Positions 16,734 through 25,538 of a DNA stretch of 64,000 nt are shown here, one piece after another (within the stretch, counting starts at the first letter, position 1; each line of letters opens with the position of its first letter). Under the pieces are notes generated by a model. It was not told the origin of the DNA. It was given only the letters and a program-made list of their open reading frames with translations, and searched no databases. The DNA comes from Sandaracinaceae bacterium (GTDB lineage Bacteria; Myxococcota_A; Polyangia; Polyangiales; Sandaracinaceae). The position numbers were made by a program, and so were the translations under genes. The stretch lies in NCBI GenBank assembly GCA_040218145.1, contig JAVJQK010000050.1, forward strand, positions 62,001-126,000, in the 5' to 3' direction.

Positions 16734-17546
16734 ATGGCGCTGAAGAAGCTCTCGGTACAGGAGATGGTGAAGTTCTCGGGGGACCTGCTCTCGGAGAGGA
16801 GCGCAGAGCGGAGGGCGCTCGAGACCCACCCGGAGGCTGCGGTCCTGGTGTCCAGGCTGCAGGCTGCGCACGAAGGCCTGGTGGCCGCGCAGCCTCCGAA
16901 CGACAGCGAGATCGCCGAGCTGACCGAGGAGATCACGCAGCTCGACGTCCGGCACGACGCGCTGGTGCGCGCCATCGAGGGGCGGCTCACGAGCGAGATC
17001 GCGCTCGCCGAGGCGGCAGAGGGCGAGAGCGGCACGCACGACGCGCTGCGCCGGGCCCGCGGCGTCCTGTTTCCTGATGGCCTGATGCTCGTCCGCCGCT
17101 CCTACATCGAGCAGGCGGGCGAGGCGGAGCTCCGCGCGGCTCGGATCGACGAGCCGGTCGAGGCGCTGCTGAAGGAGATGCAGATCCACGACGGCCGCGA
17201 GCTACACGACGTCTACGGTCAGCTCCAGGAGGTCGCCACCCAGATCGGCGCCCTCGTGAAGCGCCGGGCCGAGCTCGGTGAGGAGGGCGAGAAGGTGGCC
17301 CGCACGCACCAGGCGCGGCTCGACTGGATCCGCGTCATCAACGCGCTCGCCCAGGTCCTCGAGATGCTCGGCGTCGACGAGGGGCCCGTCCTCGGTCGCA
17401 TCCGCGAGGCCGAGCGCGTCGCCGAGCGCCGCGACGCCAAGCCCCGCGAACCGGTCGAGCCGAGCGCCCCGCCGGCCGTCGACGAACCGCTGAACGACGG
17501 CCCGCCCGTCGAAGGGCCCGCCCCCGGAGATCCGCCCATCGCGTGA
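16734..17546 (+). CDS. Hypothetical coiled-coil protein
   Basis: A 270-aa soluble protein I do not recognise. ATG 16734 is preceded by a G-rich site (GGGGGG) about 4 bases upstream; an earlier in-frame ATG (16635) would overlap the candidate promoter. Residues about 5-230 are strongly helical with many Glu/Arg/Leu heptad-like stretches (for example DSEIAELTEEITQLDVRHDA and ELHDVYGQLQEVATQIGALV), so a coiled coil is likely. The last 35 residues are Pro/Glu-rich and disordered. The gene lies alone between two 435-bp direct repeats and is followed by a hairpin terminator. It could be lost by recombination between the repeats. Confidence 0.6.
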   Translation: MALKKLSVQEMVKFSGDLLSERSAERRALETHPEAAVLVSRLQAAHEGLVAAQPPNDSEIAELTEEITQLDVRHDALVRAIEGRLTSEIALAEAAEGESGTHDALRRARGVLFPDGLMLVRRSYIEQAGEAELRAARIDEPVEALLKEMQIHDGRELHDVYGQLQEVATQIGALVKRRAELGEEGEKVARTHQARLDWIRVINALAQVLEMLGVDEGPVLGRIREAERVAERRDAKPREPVEPSAPPAVDEPLNDGPPVEGPAPGDPPIA

Positions 17547-17569
17547 CGGGCACCCTTGGCCCACCTGCC

Positions 17570-17598
17570 GAGGCGCTCCCAGGAGCTGGGGGCGCCTC
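17570..17598 (+). terminator. Hairpin terminator after the coiled-coil gene
   Basis: GAGGCGCTCCCAG and CTGGGGGCGCCTC form a 13-bp stem (one G-T pair) around a three-base loop, 24 bases after the stop codon at 17546. No T-run follows. The strength and position fit a terminator for the gene at 16734. Confidence 0.6.
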
Positions 17599-17782
17599 GA
17601 CTCGCGCTCGGCCTGATCGAGGGAGAGTCTGCTTCGCCTCGCGTCACGACGGCTCGCGACCTCCTACCCCCACCGTGTCGACAGCAGCCACGCTATCGCT
17701 CGGCCAGCCGCGTGAGGCAGACCGTGCGCCGATCTCCCACCCCAGCCGGGTAGAGCGCACGGCGCCCGAGCTCCCAGATGAG

Positions 17783-18217
17783 GGTCCCAGCTGGCACCAG
17801 ACGCATGCCGTGTTCCGGGTCGCGCCTTCAGCCGCCGTCCGCGGGGCCGGCGTCGTCGCATCCGCGAATCGTGCAGTCGCGGACACCCGCCGTCGTGCAG
17901 GTGCAGAGGTTGCAGCCGTCGAAGCAGGCGCTCTCGAACCCCGGTCGGGGCGGCCGGTCGAACGGGACGCACTCGGGGGCGCACTCGGCGGCGGGCAGAG
18001 GCTGCGGCTCCCCGGCGCAGCCCAGCGCCAGGAGCACGCACGCCGTGATGAGCGCGGCGAGTGCAGGCTTCATGTCCTCTCCGAGTCAAGTTGGATCGCG
18101 AACGCCACGCCGCTCCATCATGGCGCGCCGAGCGCGGGCCGCCAAGCTGCGGGTCGCCCCGCCCGAAGCGACGCGACTTCGGTTATTCTCCGCCGGGGAT
18201 GGTGGAGGAGGCACGGC
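17783..18217. repeat. 435-bp direct repeat, copy 2
   Basis: Partner of 15444-15878. It contains the paralogous small lipoprotein gene and, at its right end, the upstream region and first 19 bases of the complete kinase gene at 18199. Since the kinase reading frame continues uninterrupted here, this is likely the ancestral copy. Recombination between copies would delete 2,339 bases, including the tandem array and the coiled-coil gene, and leave the kinase gene whole. Confidence 0.92.
17828..18073 (-). CDS. Small Cys-rich lipoprotein, copy 2
   Basis: An 81-aa lipoprotein nearly identical to the one at 15489-15734 (same signal peptide and lipobox LALGC, same cysteine pattern). Differences lie mainly in the mature part (for example FDRPPRPG versus FDPPPPPG, and TTAGVRDCTI versus TTAGLRRCAI). 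It is divergent from the large kinase gene, whose start is 125 bases away, so the two share an upstream region. Function is unknown. Confidence 0.7.
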   Translation of the reverse strand: MKPALAALITACVLLALGCAGEPQPLPAAECAPECVPFDRPPRPGFESACFDGCNLCTCTTAGVRDCTIRGCDDAGPADGG

Positions 18218-21200
18218 GCGGGGAGGCGGCTCCCCCGGAGCGGGTGGGGGCGTGGACGGTCGGGCGTCAGCTCGGGCGCGGCGGCGCGGGGGCGGTGTTC
18301 GCGGCCACCCACGAGAAGACCGGCGTCGAGGGGGCGATCAAGATCGCGCATCTGTCGAGCGGCGCCGTACAGCGGCACTGGTTCCTCCGCGAGGCGGCGC
18401 TCGCGACCCGGCTGCGGCACCCGGCGATCGTCTCGCTCTGGGAGGCGGGGCAGCTCGACGACGGACGGCCCTTCCTGGTCTACGAGCGCGTCGTCGGGCC
18501 GACCCTCGAGGAGGTCGCGGAGTCGCTCTCGCTCGAGCAGGTGGTGCGCTTCGGCGCGCAGCTCCTCGACGCCCTCGGCTACGCGCACGACGCGGGCGTG
18601 GTGCACTGCGACGTGACGCCCTCGAACGTGCTGCTCGCGGAGGGCGAGCGCGCACGGCTCATCGACTTCGGGCTCGCGAAGGCGGCCGGCGAGCGCGCCC
18701 TCGATCGGCGGGCGGCGTCGCGCGTCAGCGGCACGCCCGGCTACCTCAGCCCCGAGCAGGCGCGCGGAGCGGGGAGCCCGGGGCCCGCGAGCGATCTCTT
18801 CGGGTGCGGCGCGGTGCTCTTCCGGCTCTTGACGGGGCACGCGCCCTACGGCGGCGACACGGCGCTCGAGATCGTGAAACACACGCTCACGCAGGCGCCG
18901 CTCCCGCTCCGACCGCGGCGCGGGCTGCAGGCGCCCAAGCGGCTCGGCGAGGTCGTGCAGCGTCTGCTCGCGCGAGACCCCGAGCACCGCTACCCGAGCG
19001 CGGCGCTCGCCCGACACGAGTGGTTCGACGCGGCCGCGACCGACACCCCGATCGAGGGCGCGGTCCGCCCCATCGTCCCGCTCCGCCCGGGGCTGCAGTC
19101 GCTCGAGACCATCCTCGTCGACAGCGTGCAGTCGGCGCGCCCCGTCGCCGCCTTCTCCACCGTGCAGGCCACGCCGCACAGCGGGATCCGGCGGGCGGGG
19201 GCGTCCGAGGCCGACGCCGCGCCGCTGTTCGGCCGGGACGCGCTGCTCGACGAGCTCTGGGCGACGCTCGAAGCGGAGGGCGAGGTCGGCGTCGTGGCCG
19301 GCGCGGGGCGAGGCAAGTCGCGCGTGCTCGACGCGCTCGGCGAGCGCGCGAAGGACGCGGGCCACCGCGTGGTCCGGACCCGCGGTCGCCGCGGCGCTCT
19401 GTGCGCGCCGTTCGAGGCGCTCGCGACCCTCTGCCTCGACGCGATCTCGGCCGCCACCTTGGCGCCGCCCTGGCTGGCCGCGGAGCGGCTCTCGGCGTCG
19501 CTCGGCGACCTGGCGCTGAGCGATCGAGAGGGCGCGCGAGACGCCGTCGTCGGCGGCCTGCTCGGGGTGGGCCCCACCGGCTCGACGCGGGGCGCGACCA
19601 TGCTCGCGCACGAGGTGCTCGTCGGGCTGCTCGACCTCGAGCGCCGCCCGATCCTGCTGATGCTCGACGACGCGGACGGAGTGGACGACGGCACCTGGGA
19701 GGCGGTGCGGTCGGTGCGACAGGCGTTCCCCGACCGGGTCTCGCTCGCGTGGGCCGGGGAGGGCGTGGACGGAGCGCCGCTGCCGCCGCTCGACGCCGTG
19801 GCCCTCGACGCGCTCTGGGAGACGCTGTCGCAGGGGCCTCGCCCCGAGCAGGACGCGCCCGCGGATCTGCTCGCGCTCGCGGGCGGCGGGTTCGACGCGC
19901 TCCTCGCCGCGCTCTCGCCGTCCGCCCGCAGCCTCCTCGCGGCGGCGAGCGTGTTCGAGGGAGAGGCCCCGAAGCGAGCGCTCGCCACGGTGGCCGAGGT
20001 GCTCAGCGCGCCCTACGAGGTGGACGCGGACGCGCTCCAGGAGCTGCTCGACGCGCGGCTGGTGGTCGAGATCCCCGACGCGAGCGCGCGCTTCGAGCGC
20101 TGGGTCCGGCTGCCGTCCCCCGGGCTGCGCGCGCACCTCGAGGCCTGGCTCGACGCGCCGACCAGGCGGCTGGCGCACGGCGCGGCCGCGCAGTGGCTCT
20201 CGCGGTCCTCGCTCGACGCGACGGCGGCCAACCTCGCGCGCGTCGCGCACCACGCGCGGCTGGCCGGCATGGAAGCGAGCGCGGCCTACGCCTGGAGCGA
20301 GGCCGGGCGCATGGAGATCGAAGCGAAGCGGTCGGCCGAGGCGGCGCGGTGCTTCGAGCGCGCCCTCGAGCTGGCGCAGGGGCCGGCGGCCGAGGCGATC
20401 GACCGCCCGCGCATCCTCTGCCAGCTCGCCGAGGCCGCGCTCTCGGAGGGCCGCGCGGCGGACGCGGACGGACACGCCGAGCGCGGCCTGCTCGCCGTGG
20501 AGCCCGAGCGCACCGTGCTCCGGGCGCGGCTCCTCCAGATCCGGGCCGAGGCGGCGGTGCAGGCCACGCAGCTCCACGACGCGCTCGGCGACTTGCGGGT
20601 CGCGATCCAGATCCTCGGCGAGCAGGGTGACCCGATGGAGCTCGCGCGGGCCCACGCCTCGCTCGGCTGGGTGCTCGGCTATCGGCTCGGTCGGAACGAC
20701 GAGGGCATCGCGCACGGCCGTCGCGCGCTCGAGATCGCGGCCGAGATCTCCGCGCCCGCCTTCCGGGCTTCGCTCTGCGGCCGCCTCGGCGCGAACTACC
20801 TACGCGCGGGCAACTGGGACGGGCAGCTCGACGCCAACCGCGAGGACTTGCACCTCTCGCGCCGGGCCCGCGACGCGTACGGGCAGGTCCGCGCGCACAT
20901 CAACCTCGGCGTCTGCTACACGAACCGCGGCGACCTCGACCGCGCCCGCATGCACACGGAGGCCTCGTTGTCGTTGGCCGACCGCTGCGGCGCCCAGGGC
21001 GCGGCGCAGATCGCGCACAACAACCTCGCGATGATCTCGGTGGACGAGCAGCGCTGGGACGAGGTCGACGCGCACGTCGCGGCGGTGTTCGAGGCGGCCG
21101 AGCGCACCGGCTACAAGCGAGCGTTGCCCGAGACCCTCGTCAGCCAGGCGCGCGCGTGCATCCACCGCGGCGCCCTCGACGAGGCGGCCGACGCGCTGGC

Positions 21201-21537
21201 GAAGGCGCGCGCCCTGAGCGACGTGGCCGACGACGAGGTGGTCGAGCGTGTCTCGCTCCTGCTCGACCTCGCCCGGGCGCAGGCGGACGAAGCGGACGTC
21301 GATCTTCCCCGGAGCGAGGCGCTGATCGCGCGGGCCGTGCACGACCCCTACGAGCGCGCCGCGAGCCGCCTCACCCACGCCGCGCTCCTGCGCCACGCCG
21401 GCCGCGCCCGAGACGCCGCGAGCGAAGAGGCCGAGGCGGCCAAGACCCTGCGCGCGCTCGGCGCCGACCTCTCCCTCGAGCACCGCCGCTGGGGCGACCA
21501 CGCGCAGCTCGGCGAGGTCGAGACCCTCTCGCGCTGA
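18199..21537 (+). CDS. Ser/Thr kinase fused to AAA-type ATPase and TPR domains
   Basis: A 1112-aa cytoplasmic regulator of the myxobacterial kinase/ATPase/TPR type. Residues about 15-275 form the kinase: glycine loop GRGGAGAV (26-33), Lys48 in AIKIA, HCDVTPSN (136-143) and DFG (156-158). The usual HRD arginine is Cys137, but the catalytic Asp138 and Asn143 are present, so activity is possible. An ATPase module follows, with a Walker A variant AGAGRGKS (367-374) and a Walker B-like ILLMLDDAD. The last 400 residues are TPR-like helical pairs (for example AQIAHNNLAMISVDEQRW). I chose ATG 18199 because kinase homology begins soon after; a frame open to 18061 runs through the repeat. It probably senses a partner and signals by phosphorylation. 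Confidence 0.88.
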   Translation: MVEEARRGEAAPPERVGAWTVGRQLGRGGAGAVFAATHEKTGVEGAIKIAHLSSGAVQRHWFLREAALATRLRHPAIVSLWEAGQLDDGRPFLVYERVVGPTLEEVAESLSLEQVVRFGAQLLDALGYAHDAGVVHCDVTPSNVLLAEGERARLIDFGLAKAAGERALDRRAASRVSGTPGYLSPEQARGAGSPGPASDLFGCGAVLFRLLTGHAPYGGDTALEIVKHTLTQAPLPLRPRRGLQAPKRLGEVVQRLLARDPEHRYPSAALARHEWFDAAATDTPIEGAVRPIVPLRPGLQSLETILVDSVQSARPVAAFSTVQATPHSGIRRAGASEADAAPLFGRDALLDELWATLEAEGEVGVVAGAGRGKSRVLDALGERAKDAGHRVVRTRGRRGALCAPFEALATLCLDAISAATLAPPWLAAERLSASLGDLALSDREGARDAVVGGLLGVGPTGSTRGATMLAHEVLVGLLDLERRPILLMLDDADGVDDGTWEAVRSVRQAFPDRVSLAWAGEGVDGAPLPPLDAVALDALWETLSQGPRPEQDAPADLLALAGGGFDALLAALSPSARSLLAAASVFEGEAPKRALATVAEVLSAPYEVDADALQELLDARLVVEIPDASARFERWVRLPSPGLRAHLEAWLDAPTRRLAHGAAAQWLSRSSLDATAANLARVAHHARLAGMEASAAYAWSEAGRMEIEAKRSAEAARCFERALELAQGPAAEAIDRPRILCQLAEAALSEGRAADADGHAERGLLAVEPERTVLRARLLQIRAEAAVQATQLHDALGDLRVAIQILGEQGDPMELARAHASLGWVLGYRLGRNDEGIAHGRRALEIAAEISAPAFRASLCGRLGANYLRAGNWDGQLDANREDLHLSRRARDAYGQVRAHINLGVCYTNRGDLDRARMHTEASLSLADRCGAQGAAQIAHNNLAMISVDEQRWDEVDAHVAAVFEAAERTGYKRALPETLVSQARACIHRGALDEAADALAKARALSDVADDEVVERVSLLLDLARAQADEADVDLPRSEALIARAVHDPYERAASRLTHAALLRHAGRARDAASEEAEAAKTLRALGADLSLEHRRWGDHAQLGEVETLSR

Positions 21538-21712
21538 CTGCGGCAGTAGGCAGGAGTCGCGCGCGATACGGTGTAGAGAACGAGCGGCTTCGATCGCTGC
21601 GGGAGCCACTCCCCCTCAAGGAGAGGAAGCCGACTCGAACACGCGTCGAGTCGCGCAGACCGACCGGGTCGATGCAAACGTGCTCGCTGCGAGTCATGAT
21701 ATAGGTGGGAGC

Positions 21713-22438
21713 ATGGACTGGCCGCATCTAGAGACCCCTCCGATCGTGGAGGCTCTCATCGACATTCAAGTCGAAGCGGAGCCAGATCTAGACGCCCTGC
21801 GGGGGTTGCACGCTGGACTGAAGACCGACTACCCCCACCTGCTCGAGGGCCGCCAAGAGCACGTGACGGTCCGCCGCGATGGCGCCGCGACGCAGTTCGA
21901 TCACTTGCAGCGGCAGCGCGGGTTCGCGGTGGCGTCGGCAAACCACGAACGACTCGTCCAGTTCAGGGACGATGGCTTCACGTTCAACTGGCTTGGCCCG
22001 TACGAATCGTGGGTCAGCCTTCGCGATGAGGCCCGTCGGACGTTTGCTGTCTACTTCGACGTCATTGGCCCGCAAGCGATCTCCCGAATTGGTGTCCGGT
22101 ACGTGAACCGAATCGAGATTCCTGAAGGGGTTGAGCTGAGCACGGTGACAAAGCTGCACGCCCAGGTGCCGCCGGGGCTCCCTCAGTCGGTGGGGGGAGA
22201 GATGCTCCGCGTCCTCTTGAAGTTCGAGCCGCGAACCATCGCCCTAGTCAGTTCGTTGGTTGAAGCTCAGCCCGACCCTAGTGGATTTGCCTGCGTTCTG
22301 GACATCGACGTGTTCCAACAGAAGCCTCTGCCCTTGGACCTTGAGGGCGTCTGGGAACGGCTGGAGGAGCTACGGGAGGTGAAGAACAAGGTGTTCTTCC
22401 GCACCCTAGCCGCGGATACACTGGAGCGATACAGATGA
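21713..22438 (+). CDS. TIGR04255-family-like protein
   Basis: A 241-aa protein whose N-terminus (PPIVEALIDIQVE) and middle (FNWLGPYESW, SRIGVRYVNRIEIP) match what I know of the sporadically distributed TIGR04255 family, whose function is unknown. It starts at ATG 21713 with a GGTGGGAG ribosome-binding site just before it. The next gene begins inside its stop (ATGA overlap at 22435), so these genes form one translational unit. Base composition is visibly lower in GC than the flanking genes, with more A- and T-ending codons, suggesting recent acquisition. The family name is assigned from motif memory, not from a search. Confidence 0.7.
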   Translation: MDWPHLETPPIVEALIDIQVEAEPDLDALRGLHAGLKTDYPHLLEGRQEHVTVRRDGAATQFDHLQRQRGFAVASANHERLVQFRDDGFTFNWLGPYESWVSLRDEARRTFAVYFDVIGPQAISRIGVRYVNRIEIPEGVELSTVTKLHAQVPPGLPQSVGGEMLRVLLKFEPRTIALVSSLVEAQPDPSGFACVLDIDVFQQKPLPLDLEGVWERLEELREVKNKVFFRTLAADTLERYR

Positions 22439-22884
22439 ATCTAGTTCCCATCGACCTGACGTCGCGCCGCCAATCCACAGCGAGTGAGTCTCGCGAGACT
22501 GCTGGCAAGGGGGGGCTCGAGCACTCACGGGATTGGTCAGACTCGCTTGGCGAGATCTTGATACGCAGGGGGGTGAGTCCAGTGAGCGTGGCCGCCCGGC
22601 GGGCTGAGGAGCTTATTGCCAAGGGGAAGCGTAGAGCGGCCCTCGATGTGGCGCTCCGAGCTGTAGACCGCGCGCTGAAGCAAGGAAACTTCAGGACGCT
22701 TCGGGAGTTCTTCGCACAGCACGATTGGGAACAGGGAACCATCGACGTGAGCGTCACGTTGCTGATGGCCGCCAAGCCTGCACGTAAGGCTATTCCCGAG
22801 CGCCGGACTGCCGTAGCCCGTCTTCTGCGGCGTCTGCTTCGTGAGGCGCCTGAACGACATAGCAAGATTGCGCCCTTCCTCTAG
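22435..22884 (+). CDS. Hypothetical protein of the low-GC island
   Basis: A 149-aa basic protein that I do not recognise. ATG 22435 overlaps the previous stop by four bases. The first 40 residues look disordered. Residues about 50-140 are helical and Arg/Ala-rich (SVAARRAEELIAKGKRRAAL, then RRTAVARLLRRLLREAPER). No cysteine or catalytic pattern stands out. Tight coupling to its neighbours suggests it works with the TIGR04255-like protein, perhaps as a binding partner. Confidence 0.6.
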   Translation: MNLVPIDLTSRRQSTASESRETAGKGGLEHSRDWSDSLGEILIRRGVSPVSVAARRAEELIAKGKRRAALDVALRAVDRALKQGNFRTLREFFAQHDWEQGTIDVSVTLLMAAKPARKAIPERRTAVARLLRRLLREAPERHSKIAPFL

Positions 22885-22887
22885 GTT

Positions 22888-23688
22888 GTGTCGGATTGGC
22901 TACGAAAACACTCGGGACTTGACGAGTGCGGGGAGTTTGCGGTCGTTGTCGGGGGGGTTGGCCTTCGACAGCGGCACTCAGGTGCTTACTACAGGACGAC
23001 GGCTGAGGGTGATGTACGCTTTGTCCACCTTGCCTTCCACCATGACCTGAGAACGGCGGACCCGCCGAACCACAAGTACCGGTGGGTGCAACCCGCCGCC
23101 CTCGATGAGTCTTTGCTGAACTTCCTTGGCGCGCTGTGTCGGGAGATCCGTGATGGCGCCCCGGAACTTCCGTATGGTTTCGGCAACGGCTCGTTCGATC
23201 GTGTGAACGGCACGTATGTCCAGGCGGGTGCACCGCGTGGGCTAACGTGTGCCACCTTCGTGCTCGCCCTCTTCGCGGCCTACGAGATCGACGTAGTGGA
23301 TCTGGAAGAATGGCCGCCGCGGCGAGAAGACGCTGAGTGGCAGCGCTCGATCCTGTGCACCCTCAAGGCCCAGTTTCCTGGTGCATCAGATCGGGCGTAC
23401 TTTGCTCATATCGAAGCGGATATTGGCAACTGCGTGCGGGTGCGGCCTGAGGAAGTTGCTGGTGCTGCCTCACGCGACACGTTTCCGGCCGACTTTGCTA
23501 CCGCCGAAGCGCTTGGACGCCAAGCGGCGGCGGAGCTCACGCGAGACTTTCTTCGGCGAGAATCAAGCCGCTTTCCTAAGATTGCTTCAAAGCTGCGGAG
23601 CCTCGCGAAGGCAGGCGTCGAGGATCTCAAGGAGAACCATCTCCGAGTCTTCGAGGTGATCCTAGACAACATCCCTTGGCGGCGATAG
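22888..23688 (+). CDS. Hypothetical protein, possible cysteine-hydrolase fold
   Basis: A 266-aa protein starting at GTG 22888, three bases after the previous stop. No signal peptide. The segment APRGLTCATFVLALFAAY (about 112-129) looks like the nucleophile helix of papain-like or NlpC/P60-like hydrolases, where a Cys starts a buried helix. Several His residues lie upstream (FVHLAFHHDLR), but the matching His after the helix is not obvious, so an enzymatic role is a suggestion only. The C-terminal part is charged and helical. Like the two genes before it, it is less GC-rich than its surroundings. It converges on the Tad operon. Confidence 0.55.
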   Translation: MSDWLRKHSGLDECGEFAVVVGGVGLRQRHSGAYYRTTAEGDVRFVHLAFHHDLRTADPPNHKYRWVQPAALDESLLNFLGALCREIRDGAPELPYGFGNGSFDRVNGTYVQAGAPRGLTCATFVLALFAAYEIDVVDLEEWPPRREDAEWQRSILCTLKAQFPGASDRAYFAHIEADIGNCVRVRPEEVAGAASRDTFPADFATAEALGRQAAAELTRDFLRRESSRFPKIASKLRSLAKAGVEDLKENHLRVFEVILDNIPWRR

Positions 23689-23760
23689 CAGCCTCCGGAC
23701 ACGCTTTCGACCGAGGATGCCGGGAGGAATCGGGATGGACCAAGCTCTTGCGTGCCCCCG

Positions 23761-24867
23761 TCACTCGACGCCGTGGGTGTAGATCGCGTCGGGGAGCTCG
23801 TAGCCGTGGCCGCGGATCACCTCGGCCGCCTTGGGGACGAAGCCGGTGGGCTCGAAGCGGCTGAGGATGCGGCCCCGCTCGTCCTGGCCCTCGTACTTGC
23901 GCACGAAGATGTTCTCGAGGTGGTAGCCCTTGTCCGGGTCGTAGCCCTGGACCTCGGCGATGTGGGTGACGCAGCGGCTGCCGTCGCGCAGGCGGCTGGT
24001 CTGCACGATGAAGTCGATCGCGCTCGCGATCTGCGCGCGCATGGCGCGGAGCGGCATCTGGATGTCGCTCATCATCGCCATGGTCTCGAGCCGGTTCATG
24101 GTGTCGGTGGGGTAGGTGGCGTGCACGGTGGCGAGGCACCCGCCGTGGCCAGAGGTCATGGCCTGCACGAGATCGAGGGACTCGGCGCCGCGGATCTCAC
24201 CGACGACGATGCGGTCGGGCCGCATGCGGAGGGTCGCCTTGAACAGATCGCGGATGCTCACCGCGCCGCGGCCGCGGCTGTCGGGCGGGCGCGCCTCGAG
24301 CTGCACGATGTGCTCCTGCTGGCACTGCACCTCGCGCGTGTCCTCGATGACGACGATGCGCTCGTCGGTCGGGATGAACCCGGTGAGCGCGTTGAGGAGA
24401 GACGTCTTGCCCGAGCCGGTGCCGCCGGCGACGATGATGTTCTGCTTCACCACCACCACCGAGCGCAGCAGGTGCGCCGCGTCCGCGGTGAAGGAGCCGA
24501 ACTCGAGGAGCTTGTCGATGGTCAGCGTCTCCTTCGCGAAGCGACGGATGGCGACCATGGGGCCGTCGGGCGCGGCCGGCGGGAGCACGGCCTCCACGCG
24601 GGAGCCGTCGGGGAGGCGCGCCTCGAGGATCGGGCGGTGCTCGTCGACGTGACGGCCGACGAACTGCGCGAGGTTGCGGAGCGCGGCCGTCAGCGCGTCG
24701 CGCGAGGGGAACGCCGCGTCGACCTTGTGAAGCTTGCCGCGGCGCTCGATGAAGATCTGGTCGGGCCCGTTGATCATCACCTCGCTGACGGTGCTGTCGT
24801 CGAGGAGCGGCCGGACGGGCTCGAGGAACTTGAGGAGGGTCTGCTCGAAGACTTCTTTGGGGATCAC
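23761..24867 (-). CDS. cpaF: Tad secretion ATPase, CpaF/TadA family (second copy)
   Basis: A 368-aa hexameric ATPase that powers Tad (Flp) pilus assembly at the inner membrane. Walker A is GGTGSGKT (148-155). It also has an Asp box/Walker B region (RMRPDRIVVGEIRGAE) and the His box (GHGGCLATVHA). The N-terminal domain is shorter than in the other CpaF of this operon and has no FHA domain. It starts at GTG 24867 with a GTGA overlap with the upstream TPR-lipoprotein gene and is the last gene of the operon. A second ATPase in one Tad operon may serve retraction or a specialised step. Confidence 0.9.
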   Translation of the reverse strand: MIPKEVFEQTLLKFLEPVRPLLDDSTVSEVMINGPDQIFIERRGKLHKVDAAFPSRDALTAALRNLAQFVGRHVDEHRPILEARLPDGSRVEAVLPPAAPDGPMVAIRRFAKETLTIDKLLEFGSFTADAAHLLRSVVVVKQNIIVAGGTGSGKTSLLNALTGFIPTDERIVVIEDTREVQCQQEHIVQLEARPPDSRGRGAVSIRDLFKATLRMRPDRIVVGEIRGAESLDLVQAMTSGHGGCLATVHATYPTDTMNRLETMAMMSDIQMPLRAMRAQIASAIDFIVQTSRLRDGSRCVTHIAEVQGYDPDKGYHLENIFVRKYEGQDERGRILSRFEPTGFVPKAAEVIRGHGYELPDAIYTHGVE

Positions 24868-25538
24868 GGCGCGGCCTCCTCGGGCGTCGTCGCGGCTTCT
24901 TCTTCCGCTGGCGCAGCTTCCACGTCAGCGGTCTCGTCGTCGGCGGTCTCGGGCATGGGCACGCGCTGGGGAACGCCGCGCTCCTCGCTCGTCAGGGCCG
25001 CGCGCGCCTCGGCGCGGTGGCTGCCTTCGGGGGCGAGCGCGAGGTAGCGGCGGAAGTGCTCGCGCGCGGCGTCCGCGTCGTCGAAGGCGTCCCGGTGCAG
25101 GACGCCGAGGAAGTAGTAGGCCTGCGGCTCGTCGGGCGCGTCCTCGAGCACCCGCTCGAGCTCCTCGCGCGCCTCCTGGTGATGGCCGAGCCCCATGCGG
25201 ATGGAGGCGACCAGCATGCGGAGCGACCACTGCTCGGGGTTGGCCTCGAGGTAGGGCTCGGCGTAGTCGAGCGCGGCCGCGAGGCGCGAGGCCTCCACGC
25301 ACACCGCGAGGAGCGCGGGCACGACGCGCTCGGCCTCGACGCCGCGATCCATCGACGCGGCGAGGTACTGCTCGGCCCGCGCGTAGTCGCCGCCGCGCGC
25401 GAGGAGCATGCCGCGGCGGTAGAGCTCCTCCGCGTCGATCGACTCGAGCGGATCGGCCCGCGCCTCGTCGGCGCCGGTCTGCGCGCCGCCGCACGCGGCC
25501 AGCGCGAGCATGACGAAGAAGACGAGAGTGCGGGTCAT
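24864..25538 (-). CDS. TPR lipoprotein of the Tad operon (TadD-like)
   Basis: A 224-aa exported lipoprotein. The signal peptide MTRTLVFFVMLALAACG has lipobox LAAC. Residues about 40-180 contain three or four tetratricopeptide units (SIDAEELYRRGMLLARGGDY, EPQAYYFLGVLHRDAF) and an acidic Glu/Ala/Thr-rich tail follows. TadD-type lipoproteins act as pilotins or scaffolds for the secretin and sit in this position in other Tad loci. The gene overlaps both neighbours (TGATG upstream, GTGA downstream). Confidence 0.75.
   Translation of the reverse strand: MTRTLVFFVMLALAACGGAQTGADEARADPLESIDAEELYRRGMLLARGGDYARAEQYLAASMDRGVEAERVVPALLAVCVEASRLAAALDYAEPYLEANPEQWSLRMLVASIRMGLGHHQEAREELERVLEDAPDEPQAYYFLGVLHRDAFDDADAAREHFRRYLALAPEGSHRAEARAALTSEERGVPQRVPMPETADDETADVEAAPAEEEAATTPEEAAP

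Noticed and set aside
18061-18198. ATG 18061 as the start of the kinase-ATPase-TPR gene
   Set aside because: It would start 137 bases inside the repeat and antisense to the small lipoprotein gene. Kinase homology starts right after ATG 18199.
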